From: Maritimibacter sp. DP1N21-5
GTDB taxonomy: Bacteria; Pseudomonadota; Alphaproteobacteria; Rhodobacterales; Rhodobacteraceae
Direction of reading: 5' to 3'
Assembly (NCBI RefSeq): GCF_019218295.1
Contig: NZ_JAHUZF010000006.1
Location: 62,001-126,000, forward strand
Length of the DNA stretch: 64,000 nt
Under the pieces are notes generated by a model. The model was not told where the DNA came from, ran no database searches, and was given only the letters and a program-made list of their open reading frames with translations. Below are positions 56,919 to 64,000 of this stretch, in pieces. The position numbers and the translations under genes are program-made. Position 1 is the stretch's first letter; every line of letters begins with the position of its first letter.

Positions 56919-57395
56919 ATGAAAGCGCGGGTCTGCAAACGCGCAAAAACATGTGAACAGTGCGCGCTGGAAATGATCGAAAACACTGACCTCATCGAAA
57001 TGCGGGACCTGGGCTTTCCGGCGCCGGAACGCGCTGCCGCCATGATGTCGTGCACCCGCGATTGCGTCAAACTCCTATCTCCGGAAGGTCTGATCACCTA
57101 CATGAGCCACAATGGCAGATGCGCGATGGAGATTGACGATCTCGGCGCCATCGTAGGCCGTCGCTGGTCGGAGGTGTGGCCGTCGGAGAGCACGCCGTTG
57201 ATCGAAGGGGCCGTGACCGCCGCCTGTGACGGCAAGATGGCACATTTCATTGCAGAATGCCCGACCGCACGGCAGCGACTGGCGCGATGGGATGTGACGG
57301 TCATCGGTATTGCAGGTCAGGATGGCAGGCTTGATGAAATCATGGCCGTGTCACGGGAAACCTTGGATCCCTGCCGCCCGTTGACAATCACCTGA
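56919..57395 (+). CDS. Standalone PAS-domain protein with N-terminal Cys cluster
   Basis: The 158-residue protein has a Cys-rich start (ARVCKRAKTCEQCALEM, C-x5-C-x2-C), then a PAS fold: CVKLLSPEGLITYMSHNGRC, MEIDDLGAIVGRRWSEVWP and a C-terminal ITVIGIAGQDGR-like VTVIGIAGQDGRLDEIMAVS. No kinase, HTH or GGDEF output domain follows. It may sense a ligand or redox state and bind a partner. The ATG at 56919 is uncertain; the frame extends upstream. Confidence 0.6.
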   Translation: MKARVCKRAKTCEQCALEMIENTDLIEMRDLGFPAPERAAAMMSCTRDCVKLLSPEGLITYMSHNGRCAMEIDDLGAIVGRRWSEVWPSESTPLIEGAVTAACDGKMAHFIAECPTARQRLARWDVTVIGIAGQDGRLDEIMAVSRETLDPCRPLTIT

Positions 57396-57442
57396 CACAC
57401 AATCAGCCACACCAAGTAGATGTAACCCGCAGGACTGCGAGG

Positions 57443-57940
57443 CTACACAGTGCCGCGCGGTCGCCCTTCAATACGTGCGGGACGCGGTGGTGCAAGGTGA
57501 ACCGGCGCTTCCCCGAACAAGTGGGCAATGCCTGCTTCGTCGAACAAGGCCCAGCGCGCCGCGATCAGTTGATATTGCCTTGTTTCGCACCCCCAGGCAT
57601 CCCGGATGAAGCGTGACCGCCAGACGCCTTCAATCCGCACCGGCAACTGGACGGTGTCGATACCCTCGTCCCTCCACCCAGGCGTTTTCGTTCGCGTCTG
57701 AAACAGAAGCGACCGGAGACGCTTTTCGACCCCAAGAGCTTGCTTCGTGCGTCGTCCGGCGAACAAGACCTCTATCGCAGCGCCATCCGACAAAAAGGCC
57801 CGCACAACCAGGTCCTGCCGGTTGTTCCGATGCATCTGTGGCACCAGCCCAACCGTGATCCTGCGCACGGGCGACCGAAACAGCCCGTTGTCTTCGTAAG
57901 CAGGGGTGATGTGATGCGCGGGTCGGCGAAGGTCGGGCAT
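57443..57940 (-). CDS. Hypothetical protein
   Basis: The 165-residue basic protein has no signal or membrane span. It shows QDLVVRAFLSDGAAIEVLFA and AWGCETRQYQLIAARWALFD, which suggest a compact alpha/beta fold. Not recognised. It ends 47 bp from the PAS gene's stop (convergent) and is preceded by a 92-bp gap. Confidence 0.6.
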   Translation of the reverse strand: MPDLRRPAHHITPAYEDNGLFRSPVRRITVGLVPQMHRNNRQDLVVRAFLSDGAAIEVLFAGRRTKQALGVEKRLRSLLFQTRTKTPGWRDEGIDTVQLPVRIEGVWRSRFIRDAWGCETRQYQLIAARWALFDEAGIAHLFGEAPVHLAPPRPARIEGRPRGTV

Positions 57941-58032
57941 GCGGCAACCAAGGTGAACTTGGGCCGTCTTAGCCGTCCGACCTTAACAGGGTCTTTCCGC
58001 GCTCGCGTATTTTACCCGCGCGGACCGGTACA

Positions 58033-59811
58033 CTAGAGCGGCCAGATGAAGGGAATAACAGCAGAGGCCAACAAACCGACGCTCAGGTTCAACGGGATGC
58101 CAACCCGCATGAAATCGGTGAACTTGTAACCTCCCGGACCGTACACCAGCATGTTGGTCTGGTAGCCGATTGGTGTGGCAAAGGACGCGGATGCCGCCAC
58201 CATCACCGCGACCACCAGCGGTCTGGGGTCGATGCCAAGTGCTGTCGCAAGACCGATGGCAATGGGTGTGACCACAACAGCCACGGCGTTGTTGCTGACC
58301 AACTCGGTCAACACCGACGTCAGCAGATACACCGCCCAGACAATCAGGAATGGCGGCAGGACCATCAACCCTGGCGCAACCACATCGACGATCAAGGCAA
58401 CGGCCCCCGTTGCTTCTAGGGCCGCACCAATGGCGAGCATTGAGAAAATAAGCGCCAACAGACGCCCGTCGACAAAAGAGAACGCCTCGTCCGCATCGAT
58501 GCAGCGGGTGATCAGCACTGTGGCCACGGCCAAGACGGACAGCATCAGGATGGGTGCCACGCCAAAGGCAGCCAAAACCACAATCCCCAGAAGCGCGGCC
58601 AGCGCGATGGGCGCATGACTTCGGCGAAACTCCCGTTGCGACGGCTTTGACACGTCAACCATGTCCATTTCGCTGGCCAACCGCTGAATGTCCTCCGGCG
58701 CGCCTTCCAACAACAGCGTGTCGCCAATCTTGACGACGAGCTCGTCAAGCTGGCGTCCGATGTTCTGGTTCCGGCGATGCACGGCAAGAGGATAGACACC
58801 GTAACGGCGACGCAGCCGCAGCGCCCCCAGGCTTCGGCCTACCATCCTGCACCCGGGCGTAATCAGCACCTCGACTGTCGTGGTCTCGACCGAGCCAACC
58901 TGGTCGATCCGCTTCAGTTCCTTGTTGCGTTGCAAGCTCAACAGTTCGGTCATCTGCGTGCGCAAGACCACACGGTCACCAACCTGCAACTGAACACCGG
59001 CCATGTTGCGGCGCAGGGACTGATCGCCCCGGATCACGTCGATCAGGCGCACACCGTCCCGCTTGAACAGCTGCACACCCGTCACGTCGCGGCCAACCAG
59101 GTTGGATTCCGGTGGGATGACGGCCTCGGTGAAAAACTTCATGCGGCTGCGATCACTGAGCAAGCCTGCCATGCTGTCCCGTTCCGGCAACAGCATGGGG
59201 CCAAAAAAGCGCAGATAGATCATCCCCCAGACCACGAGAATGACACCCAGCGGGGTGACTTCAAAGATGGTGAAGGGCTCCATGCCCTGCGTCCGCGCAA
59301 CGCCGTCGACAAGCAGATTTGTTGATGTTCCGATCAAGGTCAGCGTGCCCCCCAGGATCGCCGCATAGCTGAGCGGGATCAACATCTTGGACGGGGCAAC
59401 CCCCATGGTCTTGGCCAATTGGATGATGACAGGGATCATCACTACAACCACCGGCGTATTGGACACGATGGCCGAACTGAGAATGACAAACGCCATGAGC
59501 ATGACCACCGCAAGCGCGGGATTGCTGCGTGCCTTGCGATCCGCCAACCCGGTAAACGCATCCAGCGCACCGGTTCGCACCAACGCCCCCATGATGATGA
59601 ACATAGCTGCAATCGTCCACGGGGCCGGGTTCGACAGGACACCCAACGCGTCCTCATACGGCAGCGCGCCTGACGCCAACAACAACGCCGTGCCGGTGAT
59701 GGCCACAACCTCTGTCGGAAACACCTCGCGCAAAAACAGCACAAACATGATGCCGACAACCACGAGTGTCAGAATGGCATTGCCGGTTTGCGAAAGCTCG
59801 ATCAGCCCCAT
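58033..59811 (-). CDS. SLC13-family permease with TrkA-C domains (second copy)
   Basis: The 592-residue transporter has two membrane bundles around two TrkA-C domains (EAVIPPESNLVGRDVTGVQL and LITPGCRMVGRSLGALRLRR). LGGTLTLIGTSTNLLVDGVA is the first substrate motif and FATPIGYQTNMLVYGPGGYK the second. It differs from the 52360 gene (TSTN instead of TPPN), so substrates may differ. The ATG at 59811 has AAAGG 9 nt upstream. Last gene of the mgtE run. Confidence 0.85.
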   Translation of the reverse strand: MGLIELSQTGNAILTLVVVGIMFVLFLREVFPTEVVAITGTALLLASGALPYEDALGVLSNPAPWTIAAMFIIMGALVRTGALDAFTGLADRKARSNPALAVVMLMAFVILSSAIVSNTPVVVVMIPVIIQLAKTMGVAPSKMLIPLSYAAILGGTLTLIGTSTNLLVDGVARTQGMEPFTIFEVTPLGVILVVWGMIYLRFFGPMLLPERDSMAGLLSDRSRMKFFTEAVIPPESNLVGRDVTGVQLFKRDGVRLIDVIRGDQSLRRNMAGVQLQVGDRVVLRTQMTELLSLQRNKELKRIDQVGSVETTTVEVLITPGCRMVGRSLGALRLRRRYGVYPLAVHRRNQNIGRQLDELVVKIGDTLLLEGAPEDIQRLASEMDMVDVSKPSQREFRRSHAPIALAALLGIVVLAAFGVAPILMLSVLAVATVLITRCIDADEAFSFVDGRLLALIFSMLAIGAALEATGAVALIVDVVAPGLMVLPPFLIVWAVYLLTSVLTELVSNNAVAVVVTPIAIGLATALGIDPRPLVVAVMVAASASFATPIGYQTNMLVYGPGGYKFTDFMRVGIPLNLSVGLLASAVIPFIWPL

Positions 59812-59836
59812 AGTCTTGCCTTTGTCCGCGCGCAGA

Positions 59837-60763
59837 TCAGCGCACACTGTCCCCCAAGGGACCCGGCTCTTCAACCCGGCTCCTGCGCGGTTGCACCAAA
59901 AACATGCCCAAAAGCATCAAGACAAGCGCGAGCCAAACCGTTGGTGCATAATCTTCACTCAGGATCAGGCGCGCCCAGAACACACCAAAGAGCGTGACCA
60001 GAAAACTGACCTGCACCGCAAAGACTGGACCCGCCCGTCCGACCAGCCAGACATAGCCCGCATAGACCAGCACATGGGTCGTCCCGCTCAGGACCAGCGC
60101 GGTTTCGGCCGCACCGTAGGAGAGGCGCGGATCAATCCATTGGCCGCTCAAAAGCGCCAGCGGCAGGACAATGGACGCGCCCACGATAGATGCGCCCCAC
60201 AGCACCTGGATCGCGTCCAGACCCGCCGTGCCCCAGCGCGCCACGTAGTTGCCCTCGAATGCGTAGAACAGGCCGGAGATGAGGCCAACACACACCCAAA
60301 AAACCGGTATACTACCCGTCACACCGGCACCGGGCAGCACGATCAGCATCACGGCCGACAGTCCCACGCAAAGGCCACCGAACCGTCGCCACTCGAACCG
60401 GTCGAGGCCGAGGGACAATGCAATGGGAAAGGCCCAGATGGGTATCATGCTCAGCAGAATGGAAAGGATGCCCGACGGCAGGTGCACCGCCGCCTGGTAG
60501 CTGGCCGAATTGGGCAAGACCGATCCAATCAGCGCGATCACGACGTAGACGCGGATCTGCGCTGCCCCCAGCGGCAGACGGACACCGCGCAAGGTAGCCA
60601 GCGCGGTCATCACCACCGCTCCGATTACCAACTGCCAGAAAAGCAGGCCGAAATGCTGGTAGCCGGTGCTGACTGCGATCTTGGTCAAGGGCATTGTCAG
60701 CCCCCACCCCGCCCCCAGCAGGACAAGGACGGCTGTAAATCCAAGCGCCGCGCGACCCGTCAC
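59837..60763 (-). CDS. EamA/DMT-family transporter
   Basis: The 308-residue protein has ten membrane segments. GAGWGLTMPLTKIAVSTGYQ at the start and LLSMIPIWAFPIALSLGLDR are EamA motifs. Substrate unknown. Its start overlaps the YmdB-like gene stop (60760) by 4 nt, so the two are coupled. Confidence 0.82.
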   Translation of the reverse strand: MTGRAALGFTAVLVLLGAGWGLTMPLTKIAVSTGYQHFGLLFWQLVIGAVVMTALATLRGVRLPLGAAQIRVYVVIALIGSVLPNSASYQAAVHLPSGILSILLSMIPIWAFPIALSLGLDRFEWRRFGGLCVGLSAVMLIVLPGAGVTGSIPVFWVCVGLISGLFYAFEGNYVARWGTAGLDAIQVLWGASIVGASIVLPLALLSGQWIDPRLSYGAAETALVLSGTTHVLVYAGYVWLVGRAGPVFAVQVSFLVTLFGVFWARLILSEDYAPTVWLALVLMLLGMFLVQPRRSRVEEPGPLGDSVR

Positions 60764-61569
60764 GGGCCGCTGGCCCTGAGCAGCCCTCCGTCGCGCACCA
60801 TTTCGATCCGGGTCGCGCGGCCGTCGTCACCCGTTTCGACATAAACACCCGACAGCGTGGCAGGGCCAAGCGCGGGCGCAAACCGTTCCTTGGGCATACC
60901 GGTGATGAAGCGACGCAAGGGCTCGTCCCGCTGCATCCCAATGACCGAATTGTAGTCCCCGCACATGCCCGCGTCGGTCAGGTAGGCGCAGCCTTTCGAC
61001 AAGATCATGGCATCCGCAGTTGGCACATGGGTGTGGGTGCCGACCATCAGGCTCGCGCGTCCGTCGCACCAGTGCCCCATCGCCATCTTCTCGGATGTGG
61101 CTTCGCAATGGAAATCGACGATGATCGCGTCGGCCTGTCCGCCCAGCGGGTGGGTGCGGAACACGGTTTCAAGCGCCGAGAACGGATCGTCAAAGGGCCG
61201 CTTCATGAACACCTGACCAAGCGCTTGTGCGACCAGCACCTTCTTTCCGCCCCGCGCCGTGAACAGCCGCGCACCCTTGCCCGGTGCCGCCTTGGAGAAG
61301 TTCAGCGGTCGAATGATCCGCGGCTCCTCCGCGATGAAGCCCAGCATGTCCTTCTGGTCGAACGCGTGATCGCCCAGGGTGACGCAATCGGCGCCTGCCT
61401 CAAGCAGCACCTTGGCATGCGCGCCGGACAGCCCCATGCCCGAGGTCGCATTCTCACCATTGACGACGACGAAATCGAGGTCCCAGTCGGCGCGCAGACG
61501 CGGAAGGTGTTCGGTGATCGCCTGACGGCCCGCGCGGCCCATCACATCACCCAGGAAAAGCAGTTTCAT
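60760..61569 (-). CDS. TIGR00282/YmdB-family metallophosphoesterase
   Basis: The 269-residue protein starts MKLLFLGDVMGRAGRQAITE, then FVVVNGENATSGMGLS, TLGDHAFDQKDMLGFIAEEP (where other families have GNHxWD), VDFHCEATSEKMAMG and VGTHTHVPTADAMILSKGCA, all YmdB/TIGR00282 hallmarks. Members hydrolyse 2',3'-cyclic or cyclic-di phosphodiesters. The ATG at 61569 is used. Between 5-FTHF cyclo-ligase and EamA genes. Confidence 0.88.
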   Translation of the reverse strand: MKLLFLGDVMGRAGRQAITEHLPRLRADWDLDFVVVNGENATSGMGLSGAHAKVLLEAGADCVTLGDHAFDQKDMLGFIAEEPRIIRPLNFSKAAPGKGARLFTARGGKKVLVAQALGQVFMKRPFDDPFSALETVFRTHPLGGQADAIIVDFHCEATSEKMAMGHWCDGRASLMVGTHTHVPTADAMILSKGCAYLTDAGMCGDYNSVIGMQRDEPLRRFITGMPKERFAPALGPATLSGVYVETGDDGRATRIEMVRDGGLLRASGP

Positions 61570-61627
61570 ACCTGCCCCATATGCCCCGACGCACGGGAAC
61601 GGCAAGCGAAATGCACCAGTCCACACG

Positions 61628-61676
61628 CCTTCCCTGTTTTCAACAAATCCCGGGGGACGGCCGCAGGCCGGGGGGC
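61628..61676. repeat. Dispersed repeat with CCCGGGGG core and small palindrome, copy B
   Basis: It has CTGTTTTCAACAAATCCCGG followed by CGGCC/GGCCG, aligned with 15505-15551. On the minus strand it lies just after the stop of the cyclo-ligase gene, so here a terminator role is possible. Confidence 0.6.
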
Positions 61677-61684
61677 TGGCCCCC

Positions 61685-62239
61685 TCAGACCTCGATGATG
61701 TCGCTGTCGGTCACGATCATGTCGAGCGTCTGATCGGTCGGCTCAAGCGGCAAATCAGGCATCTCCTGCGCCCCATAGGCAAACCCGATGGCCAATGTCG
61801 CGCGTTTGGCCCGGAGACCCTCGAGAGTGCGGTCATAGAACCCGCCGCCATAGCCCAACCGCCCACCGGCGCGGGTAAAGGCGACAAGGGGTACAATGAC
61901 GATCTCCGGTTCGATCAGATCCTCGACAGCCGGAACCTGCGCGCCGAACGGCCCTTCGGCCATTGGCGCATCGGGTGTCCAGCGCGAAAACACCAGCGGC
62001 TGCCCTGCTGCCCGGATCACCGGAACGGCCACGGGCCCATGTGCGGCGGCTTCCGCCATCGCAGGCAGAGGATCAATCTCCGACCGGATGGGCATATAGC
62101 CGGACAGGGGCACACCGCGATAGCCAGCGAGCACCGAGGACAACAGGCCGGAGGCCCCTCCCGCATCCAGATCAAACGCGGCCTTGCGTGCCGCGAAAGC
62201 AGCCTTGCGGATCGTGGCCTTGTCTTCGCTCAAATCCAT
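61685..62239 (-). CDS. 5-formyltetrahydrofolate cyclo-ligase
   Basis: The 184-residue enzyme turns 5-formyl-THF into 5,10-methenyl-THF with ATP. RAGGRLGYGGGFYDRTLEGL is the diagnostic motif. MDLSEDKATIRKAAFAARKA at the start supplies the N-terminal basic helix with nucleotide contacts. The length is normal. The ATG at 62239 is used. I checked the 67-bp gap to mgtE for a 6S RNA, often adjacent to this gene; it is too short. Confidence 0.92.
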   Translation of the reverse strand: MDLSEDKATIRKAAFAARKAAFDLDAGGASGLLSSVLAGYRGVPLSGYMPIRSEIDPLPAMAEAAAHGPVAVPVIRAAGQPLVFSRWTPDAPMAEGPFGAQVPAVEDLIEPEIVIVPLVAFTRAGGRLGYGGGFYDRTLEGLRAKRATLAIGFAYGAQEMPDLPLEPTDQTLDMIVTDSDIIEV

Positions 62240-62306
62240 ACGCACATCTCTACGGGACGGTGGGCGGGGCGACTTTGCGCGCAAGCGCAAACAGCGTCCG
62301 CCCCCG

Positions 62307-63701
62307 TCACAAAAGCACCGCGGCCGCGAGACCCAGGAAGGCAAAGAACCCAACCACATCCGTCACCGTGGTCACAAATGCGCCCGACGCCAGCGCCGGG
62401 TCGATCCCGATCCGGTCAAGGACGATGGGAATGCCTGTCCCCGCCAAGCCCGCCACAACCATGTTCACCACCATGGCAGCGGCAATCACGTAGCCCAAGG
62501 CGGGCGAGCCGAACCAGATGATGCCGACGACGCCCATGACAACGGCAAAGACGGCGCCGTTGATCAGTCCCACCAGCACTTCGCGACGGATAACCCGCCA
62601 CACGTTCGCGCCGGTCAGGTCCTTGGTGGCCAGCGCCCGTGTCGCCACGGTCAGCGACTGCGTGCCGGCATTGCCGCCCATCGATGCAACAATCGGCATC
62701 AGCACGGCCAGCGCCACGATCTGCGCGATAGCCGCGTCGAACTGTGCAATGACCAACGAGGCGAGGATCGACGTCACCAGGTTCACCGCCAACCACGGGA
62801 TACGCCGCTTCGTCGTCTCGCGCACGCTGTCCGACAGCGCCGATTCCTCGCCCACACCCGCCAGACGCAGGATGTCTTCCTCGTGCTCTTCATCTAGCAC
62901 CGCCATCGCGTCATCAATAGTGATCAGACCGATCAACCGCCCCTCGTCATCCACGACCGGGGCCGAGATCAAGTGGTACTGATTGAAGGCATAGGCCACA
63001 TCGCTTTCATCCTGATTGGCCGGGATGACCTGAAACGTCTCCTCCACCAGATCGGCCAGCGGCACCTCGCGGCGCGAGCGCATCAGCTTGCCCAGGGTAA
63101 CATTGCCGATGGGGTGCAGGCGCGGGTCCACCAAAACGATGTGGTAGAACTGATCGGGCAATTCATCTTCATCGGCGCTGCGCAGCCGGTCGATGGCTTC
63201 ACCGACGGTCCAGTGCTCGGGCGCCATGACGACCTCGCGCTGCATGAGGCGACCGGCAGAATATTCGGGGAAGGTCAGCGATTGCTCGACCAGCGCCCGG
63301 TCAGTGTCCTCGAGCGCGTCAAGGATCTGCTCCTGCTGCGCGTCGTCCAGATCCTCCACCAGATCCACGACGTCATCGCTGTCCAGATCACGCACCGCCT
63401 CTGCCAGAACGGCGGGCTTCAGGACCCCAATCACCTCTTCGCGGATCGACTCGTCCAATTCGCACAGGATGTCGCCATCGAACTCGCGGTCATACAGCCG
63501 GATCAGGCGCGACCGATCAAAGGCGTTGATCTGCTCCAGAAGGTCGGCAATGTCGGCCGCGTGCAGCGGCTCCATCAGCTTGGTCAGCTGATCGCGATCT
63601 TCGATATCGACCGCATAGAGGATCGCGGAAACGTCCTTGCGTTCAAGGACATAGGCGTTTTCGTCCTGGCCGGGATCGGGCACGTCGGTCTGATCTGACA
63701 T
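62307..63701 (-). CDS. mgtE: Magnesium transporter MgtE
   Basis: The 464-residue protein has an N-terminal Mg2+-sensing domain (about residues 20-150, with MEPLHAADIADLLEQINAFD), two CBS domains (about 155-275) and five membrane segments with PIVASMGGNAGTQSLTVATR, the MgtE pore motif. Mg2+ binding to the cytoplasmic domain closes the channel. The ATG at 63701 has AGGAAGGGAG 9 nt upstream; an ATG at 63710 abuts that SD. Confidence 0.95.
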   Translation of the reverse strand: MSDQTDVPDPGQDENAYVLERKDVSAILYAVDIEDRDQLTKLMEPLHAADIADLLEQINAFDRSRLIRLYDREFDGDILCELDESIREEVIGVLKPAVLAEAVRDLDSDDVVDLVEDLDDAQQEQILDALEDTDRALVEQSLTFPEYSAGRLMQREVVMAPEHWTVGEAIDRLRSADEDELPDQFYHIVLVDPRLHPIGNVTLGKLMRSRREVPLADLVEETFQVIPANQDESDVAYAFNQYHLISAPVVDDEGRLIGLITIDDAMAVLDEEHEEDILRLAGVGEESALSDSVRETTKRRIPWLAVNLVTSILASLVIAQFDAAIAQIVALAVLMPIVASMGGNAGTQSLTVATRALATKDLTGANVWRVIRREVLVGLINGAVFAVVMGVVGIIWFGSPALGYVIAAAMVVNMVVAGLAGTGIPIVLDRIGIDPALASGAFVTTVTDVVGFFAFLGLAAAVLL

Positions 63702-63814
63702 GGCCTGCATCTCCCTTCCTTGACGTTCGGACAGACCATAGGGCGCACCCCTTGGGCTGACAATGGGCCGCATTTCGCTTTGCGCTGTTCCACCCGCCTC
63801 GGCATAAGGCGGGG

Positions 63815-64000
63815 ATGACACATGCACAGCTTTTGACCGGCCATGTCCTGACCTTCTCCGACGACCCTTTCGTGGTGCCGTGGGCCGAGGCCGTGCGGAT
63901 CGAGGAAAGCAGCGCCGTGCTGGTCGAGGACGGTCGCATCGCGGCTATCGGCACCGACGCCATCGAACGGGGCGCAGGCGCCACACGCCACGACTACCCG
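63815..64000 (+). CDS. guaD: Guanine deaminase (5' part; window edge)
   Basis: The first 62 residues begin MTHAQLLTGHVLTFSDDPFV, the usual opening of GuaD amidohydrolases, followed by VLVEDGRIAAIGTDA, the N-terminal beta-sandwich. The metal-binding HxH motif comes later and lies beyond the edge. It would deaminate guanine to xanthine. Divergent from mgtE, 113 bp apart. Confidence 0.75.
   Translation, partial: MTHAQLLTGHVLTFSDDPFVVPWAEAVRIEESSAVLVEDGRIAAIGTDAIERGAGATRHDYP

Noticed and set aside
62240..62306. 6S RNA next to the 5-FTHF cyclo-ligase gene
   Set aside because: The gap is 67 bp, too short for 6S RNA.

Overview
The window is GC-rich, gene-dense chromosomal DNA of an alphaproteobacterium, most likely a marine Rhodobacterales (Roseobacter-group) species. 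This is inferred from the short ProS without an editing insert, an HdaA-type protein, the proS-lolCE-lolD order, a propionyl-CoA/methylmalonyl-CoA locus with a ScfR/PccR-type regulator, and a bet operon that includes choline sulfatase. I see no rRNA, tRNA, CRISPR array, insertion sequence or integrase. The species cannot be named from the sequence alone.

Layout. 1-1300: the end of a Ni/Co exporter-like gene with its DUF1007 partner. 1487-4385: three unrelated alpha/beta-hydrolase-type genes in a row. 4449-6404: parE. 6401-8150: an accessory pocket with an AT-richer two-gene cassette, a cluster of small hairpins and direct repeats, and a 26-residue membrane peptide. 8372-10494: a lipoprotein with an HELTH motif, a small DMT protein and an Ldh-family dehydrogenase. 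10558-15442 (minus): proS, serine hydrolase, DUF2937, lolC/E and lolD as a tight operon. 15710-21393 (plus): AI-2E permease, hdaA, ppk and ppx. 21390-24571 (minus): five-gene operon (VOC, GNAT, TerB-DnaJ, EEP nuclease/phosphatase, small secreted protein). 24889-25548: a secreted Tail Collar protein with an intrinsic terminator.

25600-39712 is the propionate locus: scpA, pccA and pccB on the minus strand, many small conserved-looking genes between them, and a ScfR/PccR-like regulator at 38312. Clusters of TTTGCAAA/TGCAAA motifs precede both pccB and the regulator gene, which suggests one regulatory circuit. Pcc carboxylates propionyl-CoA and ScpA isomerises methylmalonyl-CoA to succinyl-CoA; the epimerase is not in the window.

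40448-47268 is the bet operon betI-betC-BCCT-betB-betA (minus): choline-O-sulfate to choline, then betaine aldehyde, then glycine betaine. A BetI-type operator lies upstream of betI. A 15-bp inverted repeat whose loop is a canonical G-quadruplex sequence lies between betB and betA. 47279-52180: two exporters, a small hypothetical, a metallophosphoesterase, YebC and a glutathionyl-hydroquinone-reductase-like protein. 52360-56783: SLC13 permease, BASS-family symporter and FAD dehydrogenase. 56919-63701: a PAS protein, a hypothetical, then a minus-strand run mgtE, 5-FTHF cyclo-ligase, YmdB-like phosphodiesterase, EamA transporter and a second SLC13 permease. 63815-64000: start of guanine deaminase.

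The best candidates for something undescribed are the cassette and hairpin mosaic at 6401-8150, the G4-in-hairpin at 42287-42339, the standalone 21-codon gene at 29370, the long 3' tail ending at 32505, and the small genes interleaved in the pcc locus. I found no clear defence system or other complete new system.
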